Shown in pieces: positions 11,375-19,490 of a stretch of DNA of 64,000 bases (positions within the stretch are counted from its first letter, which is position 1; each line of letters starts with the position of its first letter). The DNA is taken from assembly GCA_963802215.1 (NCBI GenBank), contig CAWDHQ010000001.1, positions 1,178,001-1,242,000 of the forward strand, written 5' to 3'. Made by a program: the position numbers and the translations under genes. The notes under the pieces were generated by a model that searched no databases, was not told where the DNA came from, and saw nothing but the letters and a program-made list of their open reading frames with translations. Source of the DNA: SHZI01 sp963802215 (GTDB taxonomy: Bacteria > Pseudomonadota > Gammaproteobacteria > Steroidobacterales > GCA-2729495).

Positions 11375-12130
11375 TCAGTTCTTCGCGACTTTCGTCTCGG
11401 CGATGTACTTCGAGAGCTCGACCGGGTCGAGATAGCCACCGATCAGCTCGCCCGAGTCCAGCACGATGGCCGGCGTGCCCTGGATGCCGAAGTCCCGGCC
11501 CACGCTGTAGTGCTCGGCCACCGGGTTTGGCTGGCAGGCCTTTTCGGTCAACTTCTCCCCCTGCTTCGCCCGCGTCAGAGCGGTGCGACGGTCCTTCGCA
11601 CAGGCCACCTGCTCAGCCGTGATCCAGCCCTCGGTACCGGGGCCGCTGCGCGGGAAGAACATGTACCGCACCTTGATGCCCTTCGCGTTGTAGGCCGCAA
11701 TCTGCTTGTGCAGCTTGCGGCAGTAGCCGCAGTCGACATCGGTGAAGACGGTAATGGTGCTGGTGGGATTCGCCGGGGAGAACACGACCATGCCGCTCTC
11801 GCTCACGCCGGCGAGCACGTCCCGCCGCACGCCTTCGCGGCGACTCTCCGTGAGGTTCAGGTCGGTGGCGAGTTCGATGATCTCACCCTGGACCAGAAAC
11901 TTGCCGTCGGCGGACACGTAGGCGATCTTCGACCCGATGCGGACCTCGTAGAGTCCCTGAACCGGTGAGGGAGCGATCTGCTCCGGACGGATCTCGGGGA
12001 ACTTGGCGGCAATGGCGGCCCGGGCATCCGTGGCCGGCGGGACCGGGGCCGGCTGGGCCACCAGCAGGCCCGGCGGCAGTGTCAGCAGGAGGATCGGGCC
12101 GAGGGCCAGCAGTCGGTTTCGCAGGAACAT
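11375..12130 (-). CDS. dsbC: Thiol:disulfide interchange protein DsbC
   Basis: Periplasmic disulfide isomerase, 251 residues. ATG 12130 gives a clean signal peptide (FLRNRLLALGPILLLTLPPGLLVAQ); an in-frame upstream extension lacks signal-peptide character. After a dimerisation region (KFPEIRPEQIAPSPVQGLYEV) comes the catalytic thioredoxin fold with FTDVDCGYCRKLH (CGYC, the DsbC active site) and the cis-Pro loop GIQGTPAIVL. A second Cys pair, C-A-K ... A-C-Q-P-N-P, matches the structural disulfide of DsbC. It is next to xerD in the same orientation, as in the xerD-dsbC order of many gammaproteobacteria. Confidence 0.95.
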   Translation of the reverse strand: MFLRNRLLALGPILLLTLPPGLLVAQPAPVPPATDARAAIAAKFPEIRPEQIAPSPVQGLYEVRIGSKIAYVSADGKFLVQGEIIELATDLNLTESRREGVRRDVLAGVSESGMVVFSPANPTSTITVFTDVDCGYCRKLHKQIAAYNAKGIKVRYMFFPRSGPGTEGWITAEQVACAKDRRTALTRAKQGEKLTEKACQPNPVAEHYSVGRDFGIQGTPAIVLDSGELIGGYLDPVELSKYIAETKVAKN

Positions 12131-12261
12131 GGTCAGCACCTTGGTGGTCGGGCCAGGACGGCTCGCCCGTTGGACCGGCTTTTGAAACCGAGGTTCAGTC
12201 CCCGCCACGAGCGGCCGGGATATTAGCACGTGGCTGGTGGCTATCCGGGTCGGGACAGGGA

Positions 12262-13197
12262 TCAGCCGCGCGGGTGATGCTGGGCGTGCAGTTCCTTCAT
12301 GCGCTCCCGGGCCACGTGGGTGTAGATCTGGGTGGTCGAGAGGTCGCTGTGGCCCAGCAACATCTGGACCACGCGCAGGTCGGCACCGTTGTTCAGGAGG
12401 TGCGTGGCGAAAGCGTGGCGGAGCGTGTGGGGGGAGAGCTTGCCGTTGATGTCGGCCTTCTTCGCGTAGCGCTTGATGATGTGCCAGAAGGCCTGGCGGG
12501 TCATGCGGTCGCCCCGGCGGGTGGGAAACAGGTACTCGCTCTGCCGTTCCAGCAGGATCTCCACCCGCGGACCGGTCATGAACTCCCGCACCCAGCGCTG
12601 GGATTCCTCGCCGAGCGGAATGAGCCGCTCCCGGTCGCCCTTGCCACGGATGCGCAACACACCCTGGTTCAGGTTGACCTGGTTCTGCTTCAGGTTGATG
12701 AGCTCCGAGACGCGCAGGCCCGTGGCATAGAGGACTTCAAGCATCGCCCGGTCCCGGTGGCCCAGCGGATCTGAGATCTCGGGAGCCGCCAGCAGCGACT
12801 CAACTTCGATTTCCGTGAGAGACTTCGGCAGCGAGCGGCCGATCTTGGGCATCTCGATCTTGACCGTCGGATCTTCCTGGATGACGCCTTCGCGAAGCAG
12901 GAAGCGGTAGAAGCGCCGGAAGCTGGAAAGCTGCCGGGCCGTGGAACGGGGCTTGGCACCCTCTTTCGCGCGGTTGGCAATGAAGGCGAGCAGATCGGCG
13001 CGGGTGGCGTACATGAGGCTGGTGTCGCGCTGGGCGAGCCAGCGCTGCAGGGCCAGCAGGTCGGCCCGATACGCACCGAGCGTATTGGTCGACAGACCCC
13101 GCTCCATCCAGATGGCATCGAGAAAGTTGTCGATGATTCCCTCGGACGATGTCGGGGTTGAGCTGCTCGTGACGCGGTTGACTGACGCTGGTGACAT
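12262..13197 (-). CDS. xerD: Tyrosine recombinase XerD
   Basis: Site-specific recombinase that, with XerC, resolves chromosome dimers at dif, with FtsK. About 311 residues from ATG 13197 (MSPASVNRV...); another ATG at 13218 is possible. The N-terminal SAM-like domain (IIDNFLDAIWMERGLSTNT) is followed by the catalytic domain with the pentad: Arg in ATGLRVSEL, Lys in RGKGDRERL, HxLRH in SPHTLRHAFATHLL, His in LLGHSDLSTTQIYTHV, and the nucleophile Tyr in that same stretch. LPKSLTEIEVESLL is typical of XerD rather than XerC. The 65 bp before dsbC hold no gene. Confidence 0.96.
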   Translation of the reverse strand: MSPASVNRVTSSSTPTSSEGIIDNFLDAIWMERGLSTNTLGAYRADLLALQRWLAQRDTSLMYATRADLLAFIANRAKEGAKPRSTARQLSSFRRFYRFLLREGVIQEDPTVKIEMPKIGRSLPKSLTEIEVESLLAAPEISDPLGHRDRAMLEVLYATGLRVSELINLKQNQVNLNQGVLRIRGKGDRERLIPLGEESQRWVREFMTGPRVEILLERQSEYLFPTRRGDRMTRQAFWHIIKRYAKKADINGKLSPHTLRHAFATHLLNNGADLRVVQMLLGHSDLSTTQIYTHVARERMKELHAQHHPRG

Positions 13198-13218
13198 TAC
13201 TACTTCAGTCCGGTGCAT

Positions 13219-13319
13219 TTGACGAGAGGCGAGTATGGGTGCGGCAGCTTCTTGCCGGCGTGACCACACTCACAAATTATGATGAATTACATAAACTTAC
13301 GATTTAACTAAACGACCGG
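13219..13319. promoter_or_regulatory. AT-rich divergent intergenic region between xerD and plsC
   Basis: The stretch 13271-13316 is markedly A+T rich compared with its surroundings and contains TATGAT (13278-13283), TAAACTTA and TTTAACTA words on both strands. It presumably carries the divergent promoters of xerD and plsC. No -35/-10 pair with ideal spacing is evident, so exact promoters are not called. Confidence 0.35.
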
Positions 13320-14057
13320 ATGCAAGCCATATTCCGCCGTCTCTGGCACGGCCTGTTTGGGGTCTACGCCACGACCGTGTTCCTGGTCATGGCCCTGCTG
13401 ACAGTGGCGCTGGTGGCCGTCACACCAGGGCTGGCGACCCGTCGCCGCATCGTCCGCCGCGGTGCCGCGAGCGTTTTCCGTCTTACCGGAACGCGGTTGC
13501 TGGTTCGTGGATTGAGTCACATACCGGATGAACCCTGCATTATCGTGGCCAACCACGCGAGCTACCTGGATGGGCCGCTCCTGACGGCAGCGCTGCCGCC
13601 ACGCTTCGGCTTCGTCATCAAGCGCGAGATGACCCGCGTCCCGCTGGCCCACTTCCTTCTTAGACAAGTGGGGTCTGAATTCGTTGATCGCAAGGACACC
13701 CACAGGAGCGCTGCTGACGCGCGGCGAATCCTGCAGAAGGCCCGGGCGCAGGAATCCCTCGCCTTTTTTCCGGAAGGCACGTTCACCGCGGAACCGGGTC
13801 TGGGGCGCTTTCACAACGGGGCCTTTGCGGCGGCAGTCCGGGGCCAGGTGCCGGTGGTTCCGGTGGTGATCCGGGGCAGCCGCAGCATGCTGCCGGCCTC
13901 CCGGGCGCTGCCGCGGCCAGGCCGGCTCGAGGTCATCGTCAAACCGGCGCTCCTGCCCTCCCCGACCCTCCCCGCAGCCAGCCTGCAGGACGAGGCGCGG
14001 CGCAGCATCCTGGCTGACCTGGACGAGCCGGACCTGGCTGCCCGGCGGATGAACTAG
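13320..14057 (+). CDS. plsC: 1-acyl-sn-glycerol-3-phosphate acyltransferase (PlsC family)
   Basis: 245-residue inner-membrane acyltransferase converting lysophosphatidate to phosphatidate. An N-terminal transmembrane helix (YATTVFLVMALLTVALVAV, about residues 16-34) precedes the PF01553 motifs: motif I NHASYLDG (N78-H79...D, the H-x4-D catalytic box), IKREMTRVPLAHFLL, motif III FFPEGTFT, and motif IV VPVVPVVIRGS. It starts at ATG 13320 in the AT-rich region shared with divergent xerD. More than one PlsC-like enzyme is common in such genomes, so the exact lysolipid substrate is inferred. Confidence 0.9.
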   Translation: MQAIFRRLWHGLFGVYATTVFLVMALLTVALVAVTPGLATRRRIVRRGAASVFRLTGTRLLVRGLSHIPDEPCIIVANHASYLDGPLLTAALPPRFGFVIKREMTRVPLAHFLLRQVGSEFVDRKDTHRSAADARRILQKARAQESLAFFPEGTFTAEPGLGRFHNGAFAAAVRGQVPVVPVVIRGSRSMLPASRALPRPGRLEVIVKPALLPSPTLPAASLQDEARRSILADLDEPDLAARRMN

Positions 14058-14159
14058 CGCACCGGCGCCGGCCGGGCATTGATCCGTCGGCTTGGCGGCC
14101 GGCTTTTTGCACCGCATAATCCGCCGCACTTCTGGTCCCGCCCTGTCTGGAGTGCGCCC

Positions 14160-15341
14160 TTGTCCCGCGAAACCGTCGTCATCGTCGCTGCCCGCCGAAC
14201 GGCCATCGGCTCTTTCCAGGGCACCCTGGGCGCCGTTCCGGCACCGGCCCTGTTTGCGACCACTGCCCGGGCCTGCCTGGCGGATGCGGGTATCGACCCG
14301 GCTGACATCAGCGAGACCCTGGTAGGCCATGTCCTGATGGCGGGCGTCGGCCAGGCACCCGCCCGCCAGGCGAGCCTCGGCGCCGGCCTCCCCGCCTCCG
14401 TCCCAACCACGACCGTGAACAAGCTGTGCGGCTCGGGCATGAAGACGGTCCACCTGGGCGCCGACCTCCTGCGGGCAGGCGCGGCCAGCGTGGTTCTCGC
14501 CGGCGGCATGGAGTCGATGACCAACGCCCCCTACCTGCTGACCAAGGCGCGGGCCGGGTATCGCATGGGTCACCAGGAGGTCCTGGACCACATGTTCTAT
14601 GACGGCCTGCAGAACGCCGCCGACGGCCAGATGATGGGCCACTTCGGCGAGGCCACCGCCAGGCGCTATGCCTTCTCCCGGGAAGACCAGGATGCATTCG
14701 CGATCGAGTCCGTGCGCCGCGCCCTCGCGGCCGCGGCGGCCGGACGGTTCGCCGACGAGATCGTGCCGGTGACCGTGAAGAGCCGCAGTGGCGAATCCAG
14801 CGTGACCGCCGACGAAGAACCGGCCCGCTGCGACATCCAGCGCATCCCGACCATGCGGCCGGCCTTCGCCAAGGACGGCACGGTGACCGCGGCGACCTCG
14901 TCATCGATCTCGGACGGCGCGGCCGCCCTGGTGCTGATGACCGAGGGCGAAGCCGGCCGTCGCGGCATCCGGCCGCTGGCGCGGATCGTGGCGCAGTCGG
15001 TCCACGCCCACGAGCCGGAGTGGTTCACCACCGCGCCGGTTCCGGCGATTCAGAAGCTGCTCGCAGCCAGTGGCTGGCAGGTGTCCGGGGTAGACCTGTT
15101 CGAGATCAATGAGGCCTTCGCCTGCGTCACCATGGCTGCCATGCGGGATCTGGGCATCCCCCACGAGAAGGTCAACGTGAATGGTGGCGCGTGCGCTCTC
15201 GGTCACCCGATCGGCGCCACGGGCGCCCGCCTGCTGGTAACCCTGATCAACGCGCTCCGGCAGCGCGGGGGCAAGCGCGGCGTCGCGACGGCCTGCATCG
15301 GCGGCGGCGAGGCGATCGCCACGGCCATCGAGCTGCTGTAG
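14160..15341 (+). CDS. Acetyl-CoA C-acetyltransferase (thiolase)
   Basis: 393-residue thiolase II type enzyme condensing or cleaving acetoacetyl-CoA. The nucleophile Cys is in TVNKLCGSGMK, the second catalytic block is LFEINEAFA, and the His/Cys pair is in NVNGGACALGHPIGATGAR with a C-terminal ACIGGGEAIA. The start is TTG 14160 (TTG TCC CGC GAA ACC) because CTGGAG lies just upstream and family members begin at this point; the ATG at 14079 would add 27 non-homologous residues. The stop codon TAG (15339-15341) is formed by the GTAG of a REP, immediately before the IS110 insertion. Confidence 0.93.
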   Translation: MSRETVVIVAARRTAIGSFQGTLGAVPAPALFATTARACLADAGIDPADISETLVGHVLMAGVGQAPARQASLGAGLPASVPTTTVNKLCGSGMKTVHLGADLLRAGAASVVLAGGMESMTNAPYLLTKARAGYRMGHQEVLDHMFYDGLQNAADGQMMGHFGEATARRYAFSREDQDAFAIESVRRALAAAAAGRFADEIVPVTVKSRSGESSVTADEEPARCDIQRIPTMRPAFAKDGTVTAATSSSISDGAAALVLMTEGEAGRRGIRPLARIVAQSVHAHEPEWFTTAPVPAIQKLLAASGWQVSGVDLFEINEAFACVTMAAMRDLGIPHEKVNVNGGACALGHPIGATGARLLVTLINALRQRGGKRGVATACIGGGEAIATAIELL

Positions 15342-15391
15342 GAGCGGCGACCGCCGCCACCGGATTTGCCGTCGCGCCTGAAGGCGCTCCT
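15338..15391. repeat. REP pair split by the IS110 element
   Basis: First arm GTAGGAGCGGCGACCGCCGC from 15338. The second arm, GTCGCGCCTGAAGGCGCTCC at 15371-15390, breaks after the T at 15391, and its missing end AC continues at 16533 beyond the IS. The base pair CT appears both at 15390-15391 and at 16531-16532, as expected for a duplicated CT core. Confidence 0.88.
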
Positions 15392-15406
15392 TGTATGTTG
15401 GGTTCC

Positions 15407-15568
15407 GTGGCCCTTATCGTCAGATGGTAAGCCACCGGGCCGGGTAGACCGTGCGCTCCTCGAGGGTTGACCTCGCCACGTAGCTGGGTCGCCCGGCCCG
15501 TCTTCCTTAGCAACCCGAACAGCTGCCGGGGCCTCGAGCCCGCATCCGCAAGGCAGGGAAAGAGGAAG
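15407..15568 (+). ncRNA. Candidate bridge RNA of the IS110 element
   Basis: Three consecutive hairpins can be drawn. (1) 5' stem-loop GTGGC..TTA (15407-15416, CC bulge) with TAAGCCAC (15428-15435). (2) Target loop: stem CGGGCCGGG (15436-15444)/CCCGGCCCG (15492-15500) extended by GACC/GGTC, apical stem CGAGG/CCTCG (15461-15465/15471-15475). Its internal loop holds GCGCTCCT (15453-15460), identical to the target top strand 15384-15391, on one side. The other side holds CACGTAG (15477-15483), complementary to right-target CTACATG at 6 of 7 positions. (3) Donor loop: ACAGCTGC (15519-15526) is identical to the IS right end 16524-16531, and CAAG (15549-15552) pairs with CTTG at the left junction. 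This matches the layout described for IS621 bridge RNA. The 3' closing stem CTTCC/GGAAG overlaps the transposase Shine-Dalgarno. The ends are approximate. Confidence 0.78.
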
Positions 15569-15570
15569 CC

Positions 15571-16515
15571 ATGACCGTCCAGACCATTGTTGGTATTGAT
15601 CTCGGTAAACACCACCTCGACGTCGCCATCGAGCCCGCCCACGAGGCCTTCCGCGTGCCCCACGACGAGGCGGGGATCAGCGCGCTGATCACCCGGCTCA
15701 AGCCCCATGCTCCCGACCAGATCATCCTGGAAGCGGGCGGCCCCCTGGCCGCCCAGCTGGCCGGGCTGCTGGCCGCCGAGGGCTTCGCCGTGGTCGTGGT
15801 CAACCCGCGTCAGGTGCGGGACTTCGCCCGGGCCACCGGCCAGCTGGCCAAGACCGACCAGTTGGATGCCCGGGTGCTGTGCGCCTTCGCCGCGGCCGTC
15901 AAGCCCGCCTGCCGCGCCCTGAAGGACGAGACGGCCCAGGTGCTGAGTGCCCTGGTGGCGCGGCGCCGGCAGCTGATGCAGATGCTGGTGGCGGAGAAAA
16001 ACCGCTTGAGTGCGGCACCCCCCACCCTGGTGCGCCGTAACCTCACCACCCACATCCGCTGGCTGCAACGCTGCCTGGAAGACACCGATCGCGAACTGCG
16101 CGAGCAGATCCAGGACAGTCCGGTGTGGCAGGCCCGCGAGAACCTACTGGCTGGCGTGCCCGGGATCGGCCGGGTCACCGCCCAGGCCCTGATCGGCGAC
16201 CTGCCCGAGCTCGGCCAGCTCAGCGACAAGCAGATCGCGGCCCTGGCCGGCCTGGCGCCCTTCAATCGCGACAGCGGCACGCTGCGCGGCCAACGCCACA
16301 TCTGGGGTGGCCGCTGGCAGGTCCGTACCGCACTCTACATGGCCACTCTGGCGGCCATCCGCTCCAACCCGCCGATCAAAGCCTTCTACGCCCGCCTGCG
16401 TCTCGCCGGCAAACCGCCCAAGGTCGCCATCACCGCCTGCATGCGCAAACTCCTGGTGATCCTCAATGCCATGGTCCGCGATAACGCGCCCTGGCAGCCG
16501 CCCATCACCGCTTGA
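15571..16515 (+). CDS. IS110-family transposase (bridge-RNA-guided recombinase type)
   Basis: 314-residue recombinase. The N-terminal DEDD RuvC-like domain begins IVGIDLGKHHLDVAIE (Asp10), with LEAGGP and the KTDQLDARVLC block carrying further acidic residues. The middle is helical (ARRRQLMQMLVAEKNRL). The C-terminal Tnp20 domain has AGVPGIGRVTAQALIGDLPEL and the catalytic-serine block LAPFNRDSGTLRGQR (Ser235). ATG 15571 is preceded by AGAGGA. The gene is intact, with no frameshift, so the element may be active. Confidence 0.95.
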   Translation: MTVQTIVGIDLGKHHLDVAIEPAHEAFRVPHDEAGISALITRLKPHAPDQIILEAGGPLAAQLAGLLAAEGFAVVVVNPRQVRDFARATGQLAKTDQLDARVLCAFAAAVKPACRALKDETAQVLSALVARRRQLMQMLVAEKNRLSAAPPTLVRRNLTTHIRWLQRCLEDTDRELREQIQDSPVWQARENLLAGVPGIGRVTAQALIGDLPELGQLSDKQIAALAGLAPFNRDSGTLRGQRHIWGGRWQVRTALYMATLAAIRSNPPIKAFYARLRLAGKPPKVAITACMRKLLVILNAMVRDNAPWQPPITA

Positions 16516-16530
16516 CTCACAACACAGCTG

Positions 16531-18183
16531 CTACATGCCTGAGTAGTTCGGGCCGCCCCCGCCCTCGGGCGTCACCCAGCGGATGTTCGCTGCCGGATCC
16601 TTGATGTCGCAGGTCTTGCAGTGCACGCAGTTCTGGGCGTTGATCTGGAACCGTGGCGTGCCATCGGCCTGCCGGACGATCTCGTAGACACCGGCCGGGC
16701 AATAGCGCTGGGCGGGCTCGTCGAAGACCGGCAGGTTGCGGGCGACCGGCACCGCCGGATCCAGCAACTGCAGGTGGCAGGGCTGGTCCTCCTCGTGATT
16801 CGTGCTCGACAGGAAGACCGACGACAGCCGGTCGAAGCTGACGCGGCCATCGGGTTTCGGGTAGCTGATGCGGGGTGCTGCCGCCGCGGGGCGCAGGGCC
16901 AGGTGGTCCGGCTCCCGGCTGTGCAGCGTGAAGGGCAGCCGTCCACGGAACACGTTCTGGTCCAGCCAGATGAAGGCACCGCCAAGCAGCAGCCCGAACT
17001 TCTTCTGGGCCGGGCCGAAATTCCGGCCCTCGTCGAGTTCGCGCCAGACCCAGGATTTCCTCACGGCCTCCTCGAAGGCCTCGAGCACGGCGGGCGCCTC
17101 GTCACCCTGTCCAAGGGCCGCGAAGACGGCTTCCGCGGCGAGCATTCCCGTCTTCAGCGCCGTGTGTGAGCCCTTGATCTTGGCGCCGTTGAGAAAGCCT
17201 GCGTCGCAGCCGGCGAGGAGGCCGCCGGGAAACGCCAGCTTCGGCAGTGACTGCAGTCCGCCCTTGTTCACGGCCCGGGCGCCGTAGCTCACGCGTTGCC
17301 CGCCATCGAGGACCTCCCGGATGGCCGGGTGTTGCTTCCAGCGCTGGAATTCCTCGAACGGATTCAGGTGAGGGTTCGCGTAGTTCAGCGCAATGATGAC
17401 GCCCAGATACACCTGATGGCCGGCGGCATGGTAGAGGAAGCCACCGCCCTCGGTCCCGGCGTCGAGCGGCCAGCCGAGGGTGTGCACCACGAGGCCCTCG
17501 CGGTGCTTCGCAGGATCGATGTTCCAGACTTCCTTGAGGCCGATGCCGTAATGCTGGGGATCGCAGTCTTCCCGCAGCCGGTAGACCTCCATCAGTTCCT
17601 TGCCCAGGTGCCCGCGGCAGCCCTCGGCAAAGATGGTGTACTTGCCGCGCAGCTCGTAACCCGCCTGGAAGCCGGCCTTTTCGCTGCCGTCGGCCCCGCG
17701 ACCCAGGTCGCCGGTGATCACGCCGGCAACACGGCCGTCCTCGTACAGCACGCGGGACGCGGCGAAGCCCGGGAACAGGTTCGCACCCAGGGCCTCCGCC
17801 TGCTGTCCGAGCCACTGGCAGAGCCTCCCCAGGCTGATGATGTAGTTGCCGTGATTGCGCATGGGGCTGGGGATCATCAGGCCCGGTACGGTCGTGCTGG
17901 CGGTCCCGTTGCGTAGCCAGAGTAATTTGTCCTGCGCCACGGCCGTGGTGACTGGAGCGCCGCGGTCCCGCCAGTCGGGGAAGAGCTCCGTCAGGGCCGT
18001 CGGCTCGAGGACGGCGCCAGAAATGATGTGGGCCCCGATTTCCGCGCCCTTCTCGACGACGCAGACGGACACCTCGCGGCCGCCCCCGGCGGCAAGCTGG
18101 AGCACGCGACAGGCGGCCGCGAGACCGCAGGGCCCCGCCCCCACGATCACCACGTCAAACTCCATGCTTTCCCGTTCGGACAT
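16531..18183 (-). CDS. Electron transfer flavoprotein-ubiquinone oxidoreductase (ETF-QO)
   Basis: 550-residue membrane-associated flavoprotein passing electrons from ETF (fatty and amino acid oxidation) to ubiquinone. Seen: FAD motif VVIVGAGPCGLAAACRV at the N-terminus, the ubiquinone/FAD region AEGCRGHLGKELM, GGLLAGCDAGFLNGAKIKGSHTA, and a C-terminal 4Fe-4S domain with CPAGVYEIV and INAQNCVHCKTCDIKDP. The length is typical. The stop codon TAG (complement of CTA, 16531-16533) belongs to the REP right arm. The CT core of the IS110 insertion overlaps this codon, and its duplication kept the codon intact. It is divergent from zapE. The start is ATG 18183, or ATG 18165. Confidence 0.95.
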   Translation of the reverse strand: MSERESMEFDVVIVGAGPCGLAAACRVLQLAAGGGREVSVCVVEKGAEIGAHIISGAVLEPTALTELFPDWRDRGAPVTTAVAQDKLLWLRNGTASTTVPGLMIPSPMRNHGNYIISLGRLCQWLGQQAEALGANLFPGFAASRVLYEDGRVAGVITGDLGRGADGSEKAGFQAGYELRGKYTIFAEGCRGHLGKELMEVYRLREDCDPQHYGIGLKEVWNIDPAKHREGLVVHTLGWPLDAGTEGGGFLYHAAGHQVYLGVIIALNYANPHLNPFEEFQRWKQHPAIREVLDGGQRVSYGARAVNKGGLQSLPKLAFPGGLLAGCDAGFLNGAKIKGSHTALKTGMLAAEAVFAALGQGDEAPAVLEAFEEAVRKSWVWRELDEGRNFGPAQKKFGLLLGGAFIWLDQNVFRGRLPFTLHSREPDHLALRPAAAAPRISYPKPDGRVSFDRLSSVFLSSTNHEEDQPCHLQLLDPAVPVARNLPVFDEPAQRYCPAGVYEIVRQADGTPRFQINAQNCVHCKTCDIKDPAANIRWVTPEGGGGPNYSGM

Positions 18184-18237
18184 GCGGCCGGCAGTCTACC
18201 GTGACGCCCCCGGAAACCGGTAGATTGGGCGCCCCCG

Positions 18238-19362
18238 GTGAGTGATCGCGCCCGTCATCCCCTCATGGACCTTGTTTCCCGGTACCAGGCGGCCGTGACC
18301 GAGCTCGGTCTCAGCGAGGATACCGCGCAACGCCGCGCCATCCTGGTCCTCGACCGGGTGCGCCGGCAGCTGGTGGAACGGCCTGCCCCGCGACGCTACC
18401 CGGGCCTGCTCCGGCGCTTCCTGCCCGTCCCCGCGGCCCGGGTGCCGGTCCGGGGCGCCTACCTGTGGGGCGGCGTCGGGCGGGGCAAGACACTCATGAT
18501 GGACCTCTTCTTCGAGTCACTGCCCTTCGACGACAAGCTGCGCTATCACTTCCACCGCATCATGAGCCGGATGCACGGCCAGCTGGCCGAGCTGCACGAC
18601 ACACCCGACCCCCTTGCGATCATCGCGGCGGATTTTGCCCGGGACGCCCGGGTGATCTGCTTCGACGAGTTCTTCGTCGCGGACATCGCGGACGCGATGC
18701 TGCTCGGCCGGTTCGTGGAGGCGCTACTCGAACGCGGCGTGACGCTGGTGGCCACGTCGAACAGCGCCCCGCAGGATCTCTACCGCGGCGGCCTCCAGCG
18801 GCAGCGGTTCCTGCCAGCCATCGACCTGCTCCTGAAGAACACCGAGGTGGTGCACGTGGACGGTCTCGTGGATTACCGCCTGCGGGTGCTGGCGGCCGCG
18901 GAGATCTGGCACTCGCCCCTGGACGAAGCCGCGGACCGCAACCTGGAGCGGTACTTCACGAAGATCGCACCGGACCGGGGCACCAGCAACGCGCGCCTGG
19001 AGGTTCTCGGCCGGCGGATCCCGACCCGTCGGCTCGTCGAAGGCGTCGTCTGGTTCGACTTCGACGCACTCTGTGACGGGCCGCGCAGCCAGGAGGACTA
19101 CATCCAGATCGCCCGGGACTTCCAGACCGTGATCCTGTCCGGTGTGCCGCGGCTGGACGAAACCCGGGAGAACGCGGCCCGCCGCTTCATTGCCCTCGTG
19201 GACGAGTTCTATGACCGCCGGGTCAACCTGATCGTGTCGGCGGCCGAGCCGATCAGTCGCGTCTACGGCGGATCCCGGCTGCAGCGGGAGTTCGAGCGCA
19301 CCCGCAGCCGGCTGCTCGAGATGCAGTCGCTCGAGTATCTGGCCGCGGGTCATCTCCAGTAG
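18238..19362 (+). CDS. zapE: Cell division protein ZapE (AFG1-like ATPase)
   Basis: 374-residue P-loop ATPase of the AFG1/ZapE family, reported to act at the constricting Z-ring in E. coli. Walker A GGVGRGKTLMMDLF (about residues 78-91), Walker B ICFDEFFVADIADAM, sensor VATSNSAPQDLY, GLQRQRFLPAI, and the C-terminal SAAEPISRVYGG, all characteristic of the family. The start is GTG 18238, 54 bp from the divergent ETF-QO start. TAG 19360-19362 lies in the GTAG of the next REP. Confidence 0.94.
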   Translation: MSDRARHPLMDLVSRYQAAVTELGLSEDTAQRRAILVLDRVRRQLVERPAPRRYPGLLRRFLPVPAARVPVRGAYLWGGVGRGKTLMMDLFFESLPFDDKLRYHFHRIMSRMHGQLAELHDTPDPLAIIAADFARDARVICFDEFFVADIADAMLLGRFVEALLERGVTLVATSNSAPQDLYRGGLQRQRFLPAIDLLLKNTEVVHVDGLVDYRLRVLAAAEIWHSPLDEAADRNLERYFTKIAPDRGTSNARLEVLGRRIPTRRLVEGVVWFDFDALCDGPRSQEDYIQIARDFQTVILSGVPRLDETRENAARRFIALVDEFYDRRVNLIVSAAEPISRVYGGSRLQREFERTRSRLLEMQSLEYLAAGHLQ

Positions 19363-19451
19363 GAGCGCCTTCAGGCGCGACCGGGTACTCCCCTCCCTCG
19401 CTGAGACGCTCCTTCCGGGGAGTACCCGGTCGCGCCTGAAGGCGCTCCTAC
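19359..19451. repeat. REP composite (93 bp) between zapE and gpmA
   Basis: GTAGGAGCGCCTTCAGGCGC at 19359 and the mirror arm 19429-19451. Pairing extends inward through CCGGGTACTCCCC/GGGGAGTACCCGG. The central loop (CTCCCTCGCTGAGACGCTCC) differs from those of the 11280 and 28242 composites, but the overall length is the same. Its GTAG supplies the zapE stop codon. Confidence 0.9.
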
Positions 19452-19490
19452 GGTTTAGAATTCCCGGTTTGGCCCCCTGGAGCTTTCGGA

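Larger units (their letters stand above)
15392..16530 (+). mobile_element. IS110-family insertion sequence (about 1.14 kb) inserted in a REP
   Basis: The boundaries are deduced by joining the interrupted REP: left flank ...GGCGCTCCT and right flank CTACATGCC... share a CT, so the insert is 15392-16530 with CT on each side. There are no long terminal inverted repeats, as usual for IS110. The left end is a 179-bp non-coding stretch (bridge RNA candidate), the transposase fills 15571-16515, and only 15 bp follow it. A long leading non-coding end is the arrangement of the IS110 subgroup, as opposed to IS1111, whose RNA lies downstream. Confidence 0.9.

Noticed and set aside
15342..15391. Terminal inverted repeats for the IS110 element formed by the two REP arms
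   Set aside because: The arms belong to the host REP, which is split asymmetrically; the IS ends themselves (TGTATGTTG and CACAGCTG) are not inverted repeats, as usual for IS110.
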